Source of the DNA: Baekduia alba
GTDB lineage: Bacteria > Actinomycetota > Thermoleophilia > Solirubrobacterales > Solirubrobacteraceae
Assembly: GCF_028416635.1 (NCBI RefSeq)
Contig: NZ_CP114013.1
Coordinates: forward strand, 2,666,001 to 2,730,000
Reading direction: 5' to 3'
Length of the DNA: 64,000 nucleotides
The notes under the pieces are model-generated. The model ran no database searches. It was not told where the DNA came from and was given only the letters and a program-made list of their open reading frames with translations. A program made the position numbers and the translations under genes. Below, piece after piece: positions 10,097 through 18,923 of this stretch (positions within the stretch are counted from its first letter, which is position 1; each line of letters begins with the position of its first letter).

Positions 10097-11200
10097 ATGT
10101 CTTGGTTCCTCGCTTTTGCCGGGTTCGCGGCGTTGATCGTCCTGCACGAGTTCGGCCACTTCGCCGCGGCCAAGGCCGTCGGCATGAAGGTGACGCGCTT
10201 CAACCTGTTCTTCCCGCCGCACCTCTTCACCGTCCGCCGCGGCGAGACCGACTACGGCATCGGAGCGATCCCGCTCGGCGGCTACGTGAAGATCGTCGGG
10301 ATGAACCCGCAGGAGGACATCCCCGAGGAGGACGTCCCGCGGGCCTACTACAACCAGCCCGTCTGGAAGCGGTTGGTCGTCATCGGCGCCGGCCCGGCGA
10401 TGAACATCCTGCTGGCCTTCCTGATCCTGTTCGTGCTCTTCGCGGCCAAGGGCGCCGCGACCGACAACGGCAGCGTCGGGAGCGTCCAGAAGGGCTCGGC
10501 GGCCGCCGGCGTCCTGAAGCCCGACGACACCATCGTGTCGGTCGACGGCGTCAGGGGCGACTCGGCCAGGCTGCGCCAGCAGATCGGGACGCACACCTGC
10601 GCCGACGGGGTCAAGGCCAAGGGCTGCGTCGCCGCGACGCCGGCGACCGTGGTCGTCAAGCGCGACGGGCAGCTGGAGACGCTGAAGGTCAGCCCGCGCT
10701 ACGACCCGACCGCCGTCAACACCGACGGCAGCAAGGGCCGCATGCTGATCGGCTTCACGTTCGGCTACGTCTACGACCCGCTGCCCGTCGGCCGCGCCGC
10801 GAGCCGCTCGGTCACCGGCATGTGGGACGTCAGCAAGGCCACGGTCAGCGCGATCACCAAGCTCTTCTACGACAGCTCGGCGCGCAAGAACGTGTCCGGC
10901 GTCGTCGGCTCCTACGAGACGACGCGCCAGTCCTTCCAGCAGGACGACATCGTCCTGGCGCTGCAGATCCTCGCGCTGATCTCCCTCTCGCTCGCGATCG
11001 TCAACCTGTTCCCCTTCCTTCCGCTGGACGGGGGGCATATCTTCTGGGCGCTGGCCGAGAAGGTTCGGGGTCGTCCGATCCCGTTCCGGGTCATGGAGCA
11101 GGCCAGCTATGTGGGGTTCATCCTGGTGATCGCCGTGTTCTTCATCGGCTTCACCAACGACATCGATCGGCTTCGGGGCGCTGGCTTCGGAGTGAAGTAA
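10097..11200 (+). CDS. rseP: RIP metalloprotease RseP / site-2 protease family
   Basis: Membrane zinc protease that cuts transmembrane segments of anti-sigma factors and similar substrates. Evidence: HEFGH zinc motif at residues 17-21 inside the first membrane segment, GAIPLGGYVKI, a second membrane segment near residue 100, a PDZ-like domain (about 120-200, SAAAGVLKPDDTIVSVDG), and the third-ligand motif FLPLDGGHIFWAL in a late membrane segment. Length 367 fits a single-PDZ actinobacterial member. Its ATG follows the dxr stop directly. The membrane-tethered RskA-like proteins of such genomes are plausible substrates, but nothing here proves a pair. Confidence 0.93.
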   Translation: MSWFLAFAGFAALIVLHEFGHFAAAKAVGMKVTRFNLFFPPHLFTVRRGETDYGIGAIPLGGYVKIVGMNPQEDIPEEDVPRAYYNQPVWKRLVVIGAGPAMNILLAFLILFVLFAAKGAATDNGSVGSVQKGSAAAGVLKPDDTIVSVDGVRGDSARLRQQIGTHTCADGVKAKGCVAATPATVVVKRDGQLETLKVSPRYDPTAVNTDGSKGRMLIGFTFGYVYDPLPVGRAASRSVTGMWDVSKATVSAITKLFYDSSARKNVSGVVGSYETTRQSFQQDDIVLALQILALISLSLAIVNLFPFLPLDGGHIFWALAEKVRGRPIPFRVMEQASYVGFILVIAVFFIGFTNDIDRLRGAGFGVK

Positions 11201-11222
11201 CCACCCTGGGAGAGGGGTCGAA

Positions 11223-13019
11223 GTGGAGAGCAGCACCGCACCGCAGCGCGGGGTCGACGCCGCGACGATCGCCGAGGCGTTCCGCATCACGTCGGCGCAG
11301 CGCGCCGACCAGGTGGCCGTCCGGACCAAGGACGACGAGATCTCGTGGACGTGGGGCGAGCTGCGCGAGCGCGTCGACGCGTTGGCCGGCGGCCTGCATG
11401 ACCTCGGCCTGCGCAAGGGCGACGCGATCGCGCTGATGCTGGGCAACCGGCCGGAGTTCCACCTCGCGGACCTCGCGGCGATGATGGTCGGGGCGACGCC
11501 GTTCTCGATCTACATGACCTACGCGCCCAACCAGATCGAGTACGTGGTGGCGGACGCGGGCGCGAAGATCCTCATCACCGAGCAGCAGTTCCTGGCCAAC
11601 GTCCTGGAGGCGCGCGAGACGCTGCCCGACCTGGAGCACGTGATCCTCGTCGACGGCGACGCGGCCGACGGCACGCTGAGGCTGGCCGACGTGGCGGCGC
11701 GCGGCGCCGACGCCGGCTTCGACGTCGATGCGTCGATCGCGGCGCTGGCGCCCGACGACGTCCTGACGTTGATCTACACCTCGGGCACGACCGGCCCGCC
11801 CAAGGGCGTCGAGCTCGCGCACCGCAACCTGCTGTCGGCGGTGTCGGGGATCGAGGAGATCGTCCAGTTCCCGGACGGCGCGCGCGTCATCTCGTGGCTG
11901 CCCAACGCGCACATCGCCGAGCGCGCCGCGCACCACTACCTGCCGATCGTCTTCGGCTTCCAGGTCACGACCTGCCCGAACCCGCGCGAGATCGTGTCGT
12001 TCCTGCCCAGCGTGCGGCCGCACTGGTTCTTCGCGGTCCCGCGGATCTGGGAGAAGCTGAAGGCGGGCCTGGAGGCGATGGTCGCCTCCCAGCCCGAGGA
12101 GCAGCGCGAGAAGGCGCAGGCGGCGCTGGCCGCGGCGCGCCGCAAGGTGCAGCTCGAGCAGGCCGGCGAGCCCGTCCCGGAGGAGCTGGCGGCCGCGGTC
12201 GCGCAGGCCGACGCCGAGATGTTCTCCGGCCTGCGCACGATGCTCGGCCTCGATCAGGTCGTCGCGATCAACGTCGGCGCCGCGCCGACGCCGGTCGACG
12301 TCCTGGAGTTCTTCCACGCCATCGGCCTGCCGCTTTCGGAGCTGTGGGGGATGAGCGAGACGTGCGGCGGCGGCGCGGTCAACCCGCCCGAGCGCATCAA
12401 GATCGGGACGGTCGGCCCGCCGACGCCCGGCTGCGAGCTGAAGCTCGCCTCAGACGGCGAGCTGCTGATCCGCGGCGGCCTGGTGATGCTCGGCTACCGC
12501 GGGCTGCCGGACAAGACGGCGGAGACGATCGACCCCGACGGCTGGCTGCACACCGGCGACATCGCCACGATCGACGACGACGGCTACGTCAAGATCGTCG
12601 ACCGCAAGAAGGAGATCATCATCAACGCGGCCGGCAAGAACATGTCGCCGGCCAACATCGAGGCGACGCTGAAGTCCGCGTCGCCGCTGATCGGCAACGC
12701 GGTCTGCATCGGCGACGCCAAGCCCTACAACACCGCGCTGATCGTGCTCGACGCCGACTTCGCGCCGGCGTGGGCGGCGCAGAACGGCCTGGCCGACACG
12801 TCGCTGGAGGACCTGGCGCACGAGGACGCGATCCGCACCGCGATCCAGGCCGGCGTCGATGCCGCCAACAGCAAGCTCGCCCGCGTCGAGCAGATCAAGA
12901 AGTTCGTGATCGTCGAGGGCGACTGGCTGCCCGGCGGCGACGAGCTGACGCCGACGATGAAGTTGAAGCGGAAGCCGATCGCCGAGAAGTACAACTCGAC
13001 GATCGACTCGATGTACTAG
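11223..13019 (+). CDS. Long-chain acyl-CoA ligase (AMP-forming, FadD family)
   Basis: Adenylate-forming enzyme that activates fatty acids to acyl-CoA through an acyl-AMP. Core motifs: LIYTSGTTGPPKGVELAHRN (P-loop), GMSETCGGG, GWLHTGDIATIDDDGYVKIV, and the hinge DRKKEIIINAAGKNMSP. The 598-residue length and the insertion rich in Glu/Ala/Arg between residues about 285 and 330 are typical of long-chain acyl-CoA synthetases. The start is GTG with GGGAGAGGGG about 8 nt upstream. It begins 22 nt after rseP and ends at a strong hairpin. A wax-ester synthase gene elsewhere in the window could use its product, but no direct link is visible. Confidence 0.92.
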   Translation: MESSTAPQRGVDAATIAEAFRITSAQRADQVAVRTKDDEISWTWGELRERVDALAGGLHDLGLRKGDAIALMLGNRPEFHLADLAAMMVGATPFSIYMTYAPNQIEYVVADAGAKILITEQQFLANVLEARETLPDLEHVILVDGDAADGTLRLADVAARGADAGFDVDASIAALAPDDVLTLIYTSGTTGPPKGVELAHRNLLSAVSGIEEIVQFPDGARVISWLPNAHIAERAAHHYLPIVFGFQVTTCPNPREIVSFLPSVRPHWFFAVPRIWEKLKAGLEAMVASQPEEQREKAQAALAAARRKVQLEQAGEPVPEELAAAVAQADAEMFSGLRTMLGLDQVVAINVGAAPTPVDVLEFFHAIGLPLSELWGMSETCGGGAVNPPERIKIGTVGPPTPGCELKLASDGELLIRGGLVMLGYRGLPDKTAETIDPDGWLHTGDIATIDDDGYVKIVDRKKEIIINAAGKNMSPANIEATLKSASPLIGNAVCIGDAKPYNTALIVLDADFAPAWAAQNGLADTSLEDLAHEDAIRTAIQAGVDAANSKLARVEQIKKFVIVEGDWLPGGDELTPTMKLKRKPIAEKYNSTIDSMY

Positions 13020-13022
13020 GGC

Positions 13023-13043
13023 GATCCTGCGTGCCGCAGGATC
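13023..13043. terminator. Hairpin between convergent genes
   Basis: Perfect 9-bp stem GATCCTGCG/CGCAGGATC with a 3-nt loop, lying between the convergent acyl-CoA ligase and HugZ-like genes. No U-tract follows on either strand, as is usual in very GC-rich genomes. Confidence 0.6.
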
Positions 13044-13046
13044 ACC

Positions 13047-13877
13047 TCAGGGCTGGGCTCGGGCGCGGCGGGTGAGCTCGACGGCCGCGCCGCGCAATCC
13101 GGCCTTGTCGGTCACCGGCTCGGCGAAGCCGACGCGGGCCGGGGCGGAGCCGCGAGGGGTCTCGACCGCCAGGTCGAGGCCGTAGCGGTCGGCCGCGGTG
13201 CAGCGGGCGGCGGTCGCGTCGGGGTAGCCGCCGAGCGCCTGGGCCATGATCAGGAGGGCGTCGGCGTGGTCGTCGTTGAGGTGGGTGATCGCGCCGCGCG
13301 CGTCGCCCACCGGGTCGGCCTGCGCGTTGGCGTAGGCGTCGGCGTCGGCCGAGTCCATCCGGCCGTAGCCGCCGACCCAGCGGACGCGCTCGACCTGCAG
13401 GACGTACAGCGAGAAGTCGCCGAAGCCCTGGTAGGACGACGCGGTCGGGACCGACGCCAGGTACGCGGCGCGCGCGACCGGCTCCTGGTCGCCGGTCGGG
13501 CGCGTGACCCGGCCGGCGAGCGTGACGCGCCCGTGCGCGAGCGGATCGCTGCCGCGCGCGGCCTCGGCGACGACGAGGCTCGCGCGCGGGTCCCGGTCCA
13601 GGTTGCGGCCGTGCTCGGCGAGCGTCGAGACGAACAGGACCGGCGAGCCGTCGTCGAGCGCGGCGTAGCTGACCAGCGACGCCCACGGGCCGCCGTCGTC
13701 GCTCAGCGTCGCGAGCGTCGCGACGTTGGTCTGGGCGACGAGCGTCCGGGCCTCCTCGCCCGCCGTGCGGCGGCGGGCGGGCGGGACCGGCGTCAGCGGC
13801 GGAGGAGCAGGCCCACCCGCCCGCCCCTCGCCGGCGGCGTCGTGGTCGCCGGTCGCGTCGGTGCTGATGTCGGTCAC
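13047..13877 (-). CDS. HugZ-like pyridoxamine-oxidase-fold protein with C-terminal DUF2470
   Basis: 276 residues. After a Pro/Gly-rich N-terminal stretch (about 40 residues) there is a split-barrel FMN-binding domain (ATLATLSDDGGPWASLVSYA, VLFVSTLAEHGRNLDRDPRASLVV, VTLAGRVTRP), then a C-terminal domain (about 195-270) with THLNDDHADALL, the DUF2470 signature. This architecture is shared with HugZ-type haem-degrading proteins and related flavin or haem proteins, so a role in haem use or oxidative stress is possible, but the substrate is unknown. The GTG start overlaps the stop of a broken reading frame upstream (GTGA), suggesting it was once second in a coupled pair. Confidence 0.72.
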   Translation of the reverse strand: MTDISTDATGDHDAAGEGRAGGPAPPPLTPVPPARRRTAGEEARTLVAQTNVATLATLSDDGGPWASLVSYAALDDGSPVLFVSTLAEHGRNLDRDPRASLVVAEAARGSDPLAHGRVTLAGRVTRPTGDQEPVARAAYLASVPTASSYQGFGDFSLYVLQVERVRWVGGYGRMDSADADAYANAQADPVGDARGAITHLNDDHADALLIMAQALGGYPDATAARCTAADRYGLDLAVETPRGSAPARVGFAEPVTDKAGLRGAAVELTRRARAQP

Positions 13878-14110
13878 GAGAAGATCTTGACGGTCGGGGA
13901 GGACTTCGCGCCCGTCACCTTCAGCTTGACCGTGCTCGACAGGGCGGTGACCGTGTCGGCCAGCGTCACCTTCAGCGTCCGGTCCTTGATGGTGGTCGGG
14001 CGTGAGCGTGACGGTCGTACCACCAGGCCGGCGACCCCTTCGGCTGGGTCACCGTGCAGCGGACCACGACCCCTAGGGCGATCCGGTGGCCCGGATCGTC
14101 GTGGCTGACG
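13874..14110 (-). pseudogene. Remnant of a secreted/surface protein gene
   Basis: The roughly 316-bp gap between the HugZ-like and GGDEF genes has no intact gene but keeps minus-strand coding sense. The last 39 codons read TIKDRTLKVTLADTVTALSS and then STVKLKVTGAKSSPTVKIFS, ending in TGA. This is like the C-terminal beta-rich end of a secreted protein. Just upstream the match continues only after a one-base shift (GGTTVTLTP), and further up RCTVTQPKG is seen. No start codon or full domain remains. The rest of the gap, to about 14190, shows nothing recognisable. Confidence 0.45.
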
Positions 14111-14193
14111 TCGCCGGCGCAGCGGCGGCGTGCGCCCGCACGTGAAGCGCGTCGGCGACCGTCACGCGCGGCGAGGCGGCACGCAGGATCGGC

Positions 14194-15864
14194 CTACGGC
14201 CAGCCGGCGCCGGGGGTGGCGAGGCGGGCGGCGTCGCGGCCGGCGGCCTTGGCCTCGTACATCGCCCGGTCGGCCGCCTGGAGCAGCGCCTCGGCGCTGC
14301 GGTCCGGCCGGTCGGGCAGCGCGACGCCGATCGACGCCGTGACCTGCGCGACGCCGGTCGCCAGCGGGATCGGCTCGGCGAGCAGGACGCGCAGGCGCTC
14401 GGCGACGTCCATCGCGTCCTCGGGCGAGCCGACGTCCTCGCACAGGACCACGAACTCGTCGCCGCCGAAGCGGGCGACGGTGTCGCCGGGACGCAGGTCC
14501 TCGTCGATCCGCGCGGCGCTGATGCGCAGCAGCTCGTCGCCGGCCGCGTGGCCGAGCGTGTCGTTGGCCTGCTGGAAGTTGTCCAGGTCGATGAACAGCA
14601 CCGCGACCGTCGTCTCCGCGCGCTTGACGCGCTGCAGCGCGTGACGCAGGCGGTCGGCGAGCTTGGTGCGGTTGGCCAGGCCGGTCAGCGCGTCCTGCTC
14701 GGCGCCGAGCACGACGCCGGCCGGGCCGCCGGCGGCGGCCGCGACGCCGGCGCCGGCGCCGAAGTCCAGGGCCAGCGCGGCCTGATCGGCGAACAGGCGC
14801 AGCAGCTGCAGCCACTCGCGCGCCGGCAGCAGGCGGTCGACCGGGTCGTCGACCCAGACGACGCCGCGGAGGTCGCCGGCCCCGTCGCGCAGCGGCGCGA
14901 TCAGCCAGTGGCGCTGCCACGCGTACGGTCCGCTTCCGTTCGTGCGCGAGCGGTAGACCGATCCGCCCTCCATGCCGAGGATCGCCTCGGCGTCCTCGCG
15001 CTCCAGCAGGTAGCAGCCCTGGCGCTCGTGGACGAGCGACAGCAGCGGCTCGAGCTGGGTCAGCGTCAGCGCCAGGTGCGCGAAGACCGGGTCGTGCATC
15101 GTCCAGCCGGCGGTCGCGGCCGGGCGCAGCAGCCCGCCGTTCTCGGCCAGGAGCACGGCGACCCTGCCGAAGCCGAGCGCCTCGCGCACGCCCGAGCACA
15201 CGGCGTCCAGGACGCCGCCGCGGGTGCGCTCGGCCAGCGGCGGCCGTGCGACCTCGACCAGGCGCTCCAGCGCCGCGCGGTGGCGGGCGTCGCGCTCGCA
15301 CTCGACGGCGCGCTCGGCGGCCAGGGCGGCGAGCGCGGCGAGCGTGACCAGGCGGTCGCAGTCCTCGTCGTCGGGCCGGGAGCCGTCCAGCGGCTCGTCG
15401 ACCGACACGATGCCGAGCACGTCGCCGTTGGCGCGGCGCATGACGGCGAGCAGCAGGTCGTCCGGGTCCCAGCGGTCGGGCGCGGCGGACGGCGGCGCCT
15501 CGGGACGGTGCAGCACGAGCCCGTCGGCGGTCGCGGGCAGCGCCACGGCGCCGGCCGGGACGTGGTGCGCGCCGCTGCGGGTGAAGCGGTTGGAGAGGTA
15601 GGGCGCCCACTGCTCCCAGGTCGACGCCTGGCCCAGCAGCGCGCGGCGCGCCTCGTCGGGCCCGCGGACCGTCACGACCTCGAAGTCGTCCCACGCCGGC
15701 CGGTGCAGGTTGATGACGACGGTCCTGCAGCGCAGCGCCTGGCCGATGGCGTCGGCGATGCGGTCGAGCGCGTCGGCGAGGTCCTCGCGGGTCCGGACGG
15801 CGCGCGCGGCGCCCAACGCTGCGAGCAGCGCGGCGGCCTCGGGCTTGGACGTCGTCTCGGACAC
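14194..15864 (-). CDS. GAF-domain diguanylate cyclase
   Basis: Cytoplasmic 556-residue protein with two GAF-like sensor regions (about 10-180 and 195-370) and a C-terminal GGDEF domain (about 390-550) that makes cyclic di-GMP from GTP. The catalytic GGDEF motif is intact (RFGGDEFVVL), and RPGD, five residues before it, matches the RxxD inhibitory product-binding site, so feedback control is likely. Other GGDEF landmarks: LTGLANRTKLADRL, VLFIDLDNFQQANDTLGH. No membrane segment is seen. The start is taken as GTG 15864, since in-frame sequence further upstream only translates the antisense of the neighbouring gene. Its product could be read by the RsiG-like protein at 29 kb. Confidence 0.9.
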   Translation of the reverse strand: MSETTSKPEAAALLAALGAARAVRTREDLADALDRIADAIGQALRCRTVVINLHRPAWDDFEVVTVRGPDEARRALLGQASTWEQWAPYLSNRFTRSGAHHVPAGAVALPATADGLVLHRPEAPPSAAPDRWDPDDLLLAVMRRANGDVLGIVSVDEPLDGSRPDDEDCDRLVTLAALAALAAERAVECERDARHRAALERLVEVARPPLAERTRGGVLDAVCSGVREALGFGRVAVLLAENGGLLRPAATAGWTMHDPVFAHLALTLTQLEPLLSLVHERQGCYLLEREDAEAILGMEGGSVYRSRTNGSGPYAWQRHWLIAPLRDGAGDLRGVVWVDDPVDRLLPAREWLQLLRLFADQAALALDFGAGAGVAAAAGGPAGVVLGAEQDALTGLANRTKLADRLRHALQRVKRAETTVAVLFIDLDNFQQANDTLGHAAGDELLRISAARIDEDLRPGDTVARFGGDEFVVLCEDVGSPEDAMDVAERLRVLLAEPIPLATGVAQVTASIGVALPDRPDRSAEALLQAADRAMYEAKAAGRDAARLATPGAGWP

Positions 15865-15952
15865 GGCTACGTATTGGTTAACGGCCAGGACGCCGTCGTG
15901 CTTGAGTTCGTCCGGGTGCTGCGCGGAAGATCCCGGAAGATGCGGGGGAAAC

Positions 15953-17023
15953 CTACAGCACGTGGGCGCGGGAGACCGCGCCCGGCGCGGCGGCGCCGAG
16001 CAGCATGAGGTCGAGCTCGATCTCGGCCCGCAGCGTCTCCAGGACCCAGCGGGCGCCCGCCTCGCCGTCCCACGCCAGGCCCCACAGCAGCGGCCGGCCG
16101 ACGAGCACCGCCCGCGCGCCGAGCGCAAGCGCCTTGAGGACGTCGCTGCCGCGGCGCACGCCGCCGTCGACGAGCACCTCGACCTCGCCGGCGACCTCCT
16201 GGGCGACCGGCTCGAGCAGGTCGATCCCGGCCGGGACGCCGTCGAGCTGGCGCCCGCCGTGGTTGGAGACCACGACGCCGGCGGCGCCGTGCTGGATCGC
16301 CAGCCGCGCGTCGGCCGGGGCGTGGATGCCCTTGACGAGGACCGGGAGCTCGACCGCGTCGACCAGGCGCTCGAGGTCCTTCCAGGTCAGCGACGGGTCG
16401 ACGAGCGAGAAGAAGCCGGCGGGGGTGAGGCCGGCGCTGTGGCCGGCCGCGGCGCTGACGCCGGGCATGTCGATGCCGGGCGGGACCGCGAAGCCGGTGC
16501 GCAGGTCGCGCTCGCGGCGGCCGGCGCGCGGCGCGTCGACCGTGACGACGAGCGCGTCGTAGCCGCAGTCGACCGCCTCGTCGACCAGCGCGTGCGTGAC
16601 GGCGCGGTCCTTGAGCACGTAGAGCTGGAACCAGCGCGGCGCGCCCGGCGCGGCCTCGGCGACCTCGCGCGGCGTCGCGGTCGCCAGCGTGGAGACCGTC
16701 ATCACCGTGCCGGCGCCGGCGGCGGCGCGCGCCATCCCGGGCTCGCCGTCGGGATGCGCCATCTTCTGCAGCGCGACCGGCGCGACGATGACCGGCAGGG
16801 CGATCTCGGTGCCCAGGACGGTCGTCCGGGTCGTGACGCCCTCCACGTCGACGAGCACGCGCGGCAGCAGCCGGCGGCGCGCGAACGCCGCCTCGTTGTC
16901 GGCGAGCGTGCGCTCGTCGCCCGCGCCGCCGGCGAAGTAGCCCAGCGGGCCGGCCTCCAGGCGGTCGGCGACGAGCGGCTCGAGGTCGCGCAGGCAGACC
17001 GGGGCCGGCGCGGCGCCGCTCAC
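15953..17023 (-). CDS. FMN-dependent alpha-hydroxy-acid oxidase/dehydrogenase
   Basis: TIM-barrel flavoenzyme of the lactate/glycolate oxidase family, oxidising an L-2-hydroxy acid to the 2-oxo acid. Visible: FAGGAGDERTLADNEAAF at the N-terminus, PVIVAPVALQKMAHPDGE, FQLYVLKDR, TVDAPRAGRRERDLRTGF, PVLVKGIHAPADA, the catalytic histidine in VVSNHGGRQLDG, and FMN-phosphate loops LVDGGVRRGSDVLKALALG and VLVGRPLLWGL. Length 356 is normal. The GTG start overlaps the stop of the upstream methyltransferase (GTGA), so the two form a coupled pair. Lactate monooxygenase and mandelate dehydrogenase are alternatives within the family. Confidence 0.88.
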   Translation of the reverse strand: MSGAAPAPVCLRDLEPLVADRLEAGPLGYFAGGAGDERTLADNEAAFARRRLLPRVLVDVEGVTTRTTVLGTEIALPVIVAPVALQKMAHPDGEPGMARAAAGAGTVMTVSTLATATPREVAEAAPGAPRWFQLYVLKDRAVTHALVDEAVDCGYDALVVTVDAPRAGRRERDLRTGFAVPPGIDMPGVSAAAGHSAGLTPAGFFSLVDPSLTWKDLERLVDAVELPVLVKGIHAPADARLAIQHGAAGVVVSNHGGRQLDGVPAGIDLLEPVAQEVAGEVEVLVDGGVRRGSDVLKALALGARAVLVGRPLLWGLAWDGEAGARWVLETLRAEIELDLMLLGAAAPGAVSRAHVL

Positions 17024-17643
17024 GCCGGGCTCACCGGGTCGATCGCGATCCAGCTCTTGGTCAGCGGCCCGAAGCGCTCGGCGTGCACCGGCGCGGAGAA
17101 CAGGGCCGCGAGCTCGTCGCGGCGCAGCAGGTCGATGTCCTCCCACGTGCCCTGCGCGCCGAGGCGCCAGTACGGGCGCCGGACCGCCGCCGGGAGCCAG
17201 TGGGCGAACGGCAGCAGGCTGTGAGGCTCGATCGGGAAGGTGTAGGCCGGCGTCTGGACGTAGAGCCCGCGACCGACGCGGCGCACCTCGGCCGCGAACG
17301 CGGCGCGCCGCGCGCGCGGGACGTGCTCGATGACCGAGGACGCGTAGACGAGGTCGAACTCGCCGTCGCCGTAGGGCAGGCCGGCGGCCACGTCGGCCTG
17401 CAGGAACGGGCCCGGGTACTCCGGCCGCGGCGCCAGGTCGACGCCCGTGATCGCCAGCTCGGGCTCCAGGGCGCGGAGGCCCAGCGTGCCGCAGCCGACG
17501 TCCAGGACCCGCATCCCGGCCGCCAGGCCGGTCATGCCGAAGAACGTCGCGTGCCGCCGCGCGCGGGTCCTCGCGGCGATCGGGGACGCGATGCGCGCCC
17601 GCGCCTGACCCCGTGCGGTCCCGTAGACGTCAGAAGGGGCCAC
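17020..17643 (-). CDS. Class I SAM-dependent methyltransferase
   Basis: 207-residue Rossmann-fold methyltransferase: motif I MRVLDVGCGTLGLRALEP binds SAM, followed by ITGVDLAPRPEY (acidic ribose-binding residue), LPYGDGEFDLVYASSVIEHV (methyltransferase 11-type motif), and a C-terminal tail with TKSWIAI. The substrate is unknown. It is the first gene of a pair with the FMN hydroxy-acid oxidase. Its GTG start is leaderless in appearance: TACGCT lies 7 nt before it. It is divergent from ispG across only 38 bp. Confidence 0.82.
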   Translation of the reverse strand: MAPSDVYGTARGQARARIASPIAARTRARRHATFFGMTGLAAGMRVLDVGCGTLGLRALEPELAITGVDLAPRPEYPGPFLQADVAAGLPYGDGEFDLVYASSVIEHVPRARRAAFAAEVRRVGRGLYVQTPAYTFPIEPHSLLPFAHWLPAAVRRPYWRLGAQGTWEDIDLLRRDELAALFSAPVHAERFGPLTKSWIAIDPVSPA

Positions 17644-17650
17644 GGCGGGG

Positions 17651-17656
17651 AGCGTA
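17651..17656 (-). promoter_or_regulatory. Candidate -10 of the methyltransferase gene
   Basis: On the minus strand TACGCT ends 7 nt before the GTG start; there is no Shine-Dalgarno. It faces away from the ispG -10 only 12 nt away. Confidence 0.5.
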
Positions 17657-17668
17657 CCGGCCCTCTTC

Positions 17669-17674
17669 TAGAAT
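17669..17674 (+). promoter_or_regulatory. Candidate -10 of ispG
   Basis: TAGAAT ends 7 nt before the ATG of ispG, with no Shine-Dalgarno between, indicating a leaderless transcript. Confidence 0.55.
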
Positions 17675-17681
17675 GCGTCGT

Positions 17682-18923
17682 ATGGCCTCCGCCCGTCAGA
17701 TCCACGTCGGCTCCGTCCCTGTCGGGGGCGGCGCGCCCGTGGCCGTCCAGACGATGACCAAGACGGAGACCGCGAACCTGCAGGCGACGATGGACCAGAT
17801 CCATCGCGTCGCCGAGGCCGGCGCGGACATCGTGCGCGTCGCCGTTCCGCGCGAGCAGGACGTCGAGGCCCTCAAGACGATCGTGGTGCAGTCGCCGATC
17901 CCGGTCATCGCCGACATCCACTTCAACCACACGCTCGCGATCAAGGCCATCGAGGCCGGCGCGCACTGCGTGCGGATCAACCCGGGCAACATCGGCGGAC
18001 CCGACAAGGTCGCCGAGGTCCTGGCGGCCGCCAAGGCCGCCGGCACGCCGATCCGCGTCGGCGTCAACTCCGGCTCGCTGCCCAAGCACCTGCGCGACCT
18101 CGAGTTCACCAGCCCGGTCGAGGCGCTCGTCACCGCTGCGACCGAGTGGGTCGCGCTGATGCACCAGCTCGACTTCTACGACTTCAAGCTGTCGATGAAG
18201 TCGACCTCGGTGCCCAACACCATCGCCTCCAACCGCCTGCTCGCCGAGAAGGTCGACCACCCGCTGCACCTCGGGATCACCGAGGCCGGGACGAAGTGGT
18301 CGGGCTCGCTGAAGAGCGCGGTCGGCCTCGGCACGCTGCTGGCCGACGGCATCGGCGACACGATCCGGATCTCGCTCTCGACCTTCCATGCCGAGGAGGA
18401 GGTGAAGGTGGCGTGGGAGATCCTGAAGGCCTTGAAGCTGCGCGAGCGCGGCCCGGTCCTGATCGCCTGCCCGACCTGCGGCCGCCTGCAGTTCGACATG
18501 GACTCGGTCGTCATGGAGGTCGAGCGCCGGCTGGAGCAGTACGCCGACCCGATCGAGGTCTCGATCCTCGGCTGCGCGGTCAACGGCATCGGCGAGGCGC
18601 GCCACGCCGACTTCGGCATCACCGGCGCCAAGGACTCCGCCATGATCTTCTCCAAGGGCGAGCCGCTGAAGAAGGTCCGCACCGAGGACCTCGTCGACGA
18701 GCTGTTCGCCGAGATCGACAAGTACTACGCGTCGGGCAAGCAGGTCGTCGTCGACGACGCCGCGGCGCGCGAGGCCCAGCAGTGGCTCGCCGAGAACGAG
18801 GACGACACGGCGATGACGCCGGAGCGCCTCGCCGCGCTGGAGGCCGAGCAGGCCGAGAAGGACGCCGACGCGATCGACGAAGCGGTCTCGCCGGTCGCCG
18901 GCCGACGGTTCTCCCGCGCTTGA
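17682..18923 (+). CDS. ispG: 4-hydroxy-3-methylbut-2-enyl diphosphate synthase (flavodoxin/ferredoxin)
   Basis: Iron-sulfur enzyme of the MEP pathway that reduces methylerythritol cyclodiphosphate to HMBPP. N-terminal TIM barrel: IHVGSVPVGGGAPVAVQTM, VRVAVPREQDVEAL, VIADIHFNH, VRINPGNIGG, then the [4Fe-4S] domain with CPTCGRLQFD, and the conserved GCAVNGIGEARHADFG containing the third cluster Cys. Length 413 includes an extra acidic/Ala-rich C-terminal tail of about 50 residues. The ATG is chosen because the conserved N-terminus begins there and a TAGAAT -10 lies 7 nt upstream. In many actinobacteria ispG is next to dxr-rseP; here it is 6.5 kb beyond rseP. Confidence 0.95.
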   Translation: MASARQIHVGSVPVGGGAPVAVQTMTKTETANLQATMDQIHRVAEAGADIVRVAVPREQDVEALKTIVVQSPIPVIADIHFNHTLAIKAIEAGAHCVRINPGNIGGPDKVAEVLAAAKAAGTPIRVGVNSGSLPKHLRDLEFTSPVEALVTAATEWVALMHQLDFYDFKLSMKSTSVPNTIASNRLLAEKVDHPLHLGITEAGTKWSGSLKSAVGLGTLLADGIGDTIRISLSTFHAEEEVKVAWEILKALKLRERGPVLIACPTCGRLQFDMDSVVMEVERRLEQYADPIEVSILGCAVNGIGEARHADFGITGAKDSAMIFSKGEPLKKVRTEDLVDELFAEIDKYYASGKQVVVDDAAAREAQQWLAENEDDTAMTPERLAALEAEQAEKDADAIDEAVSPVAGRRFSRA

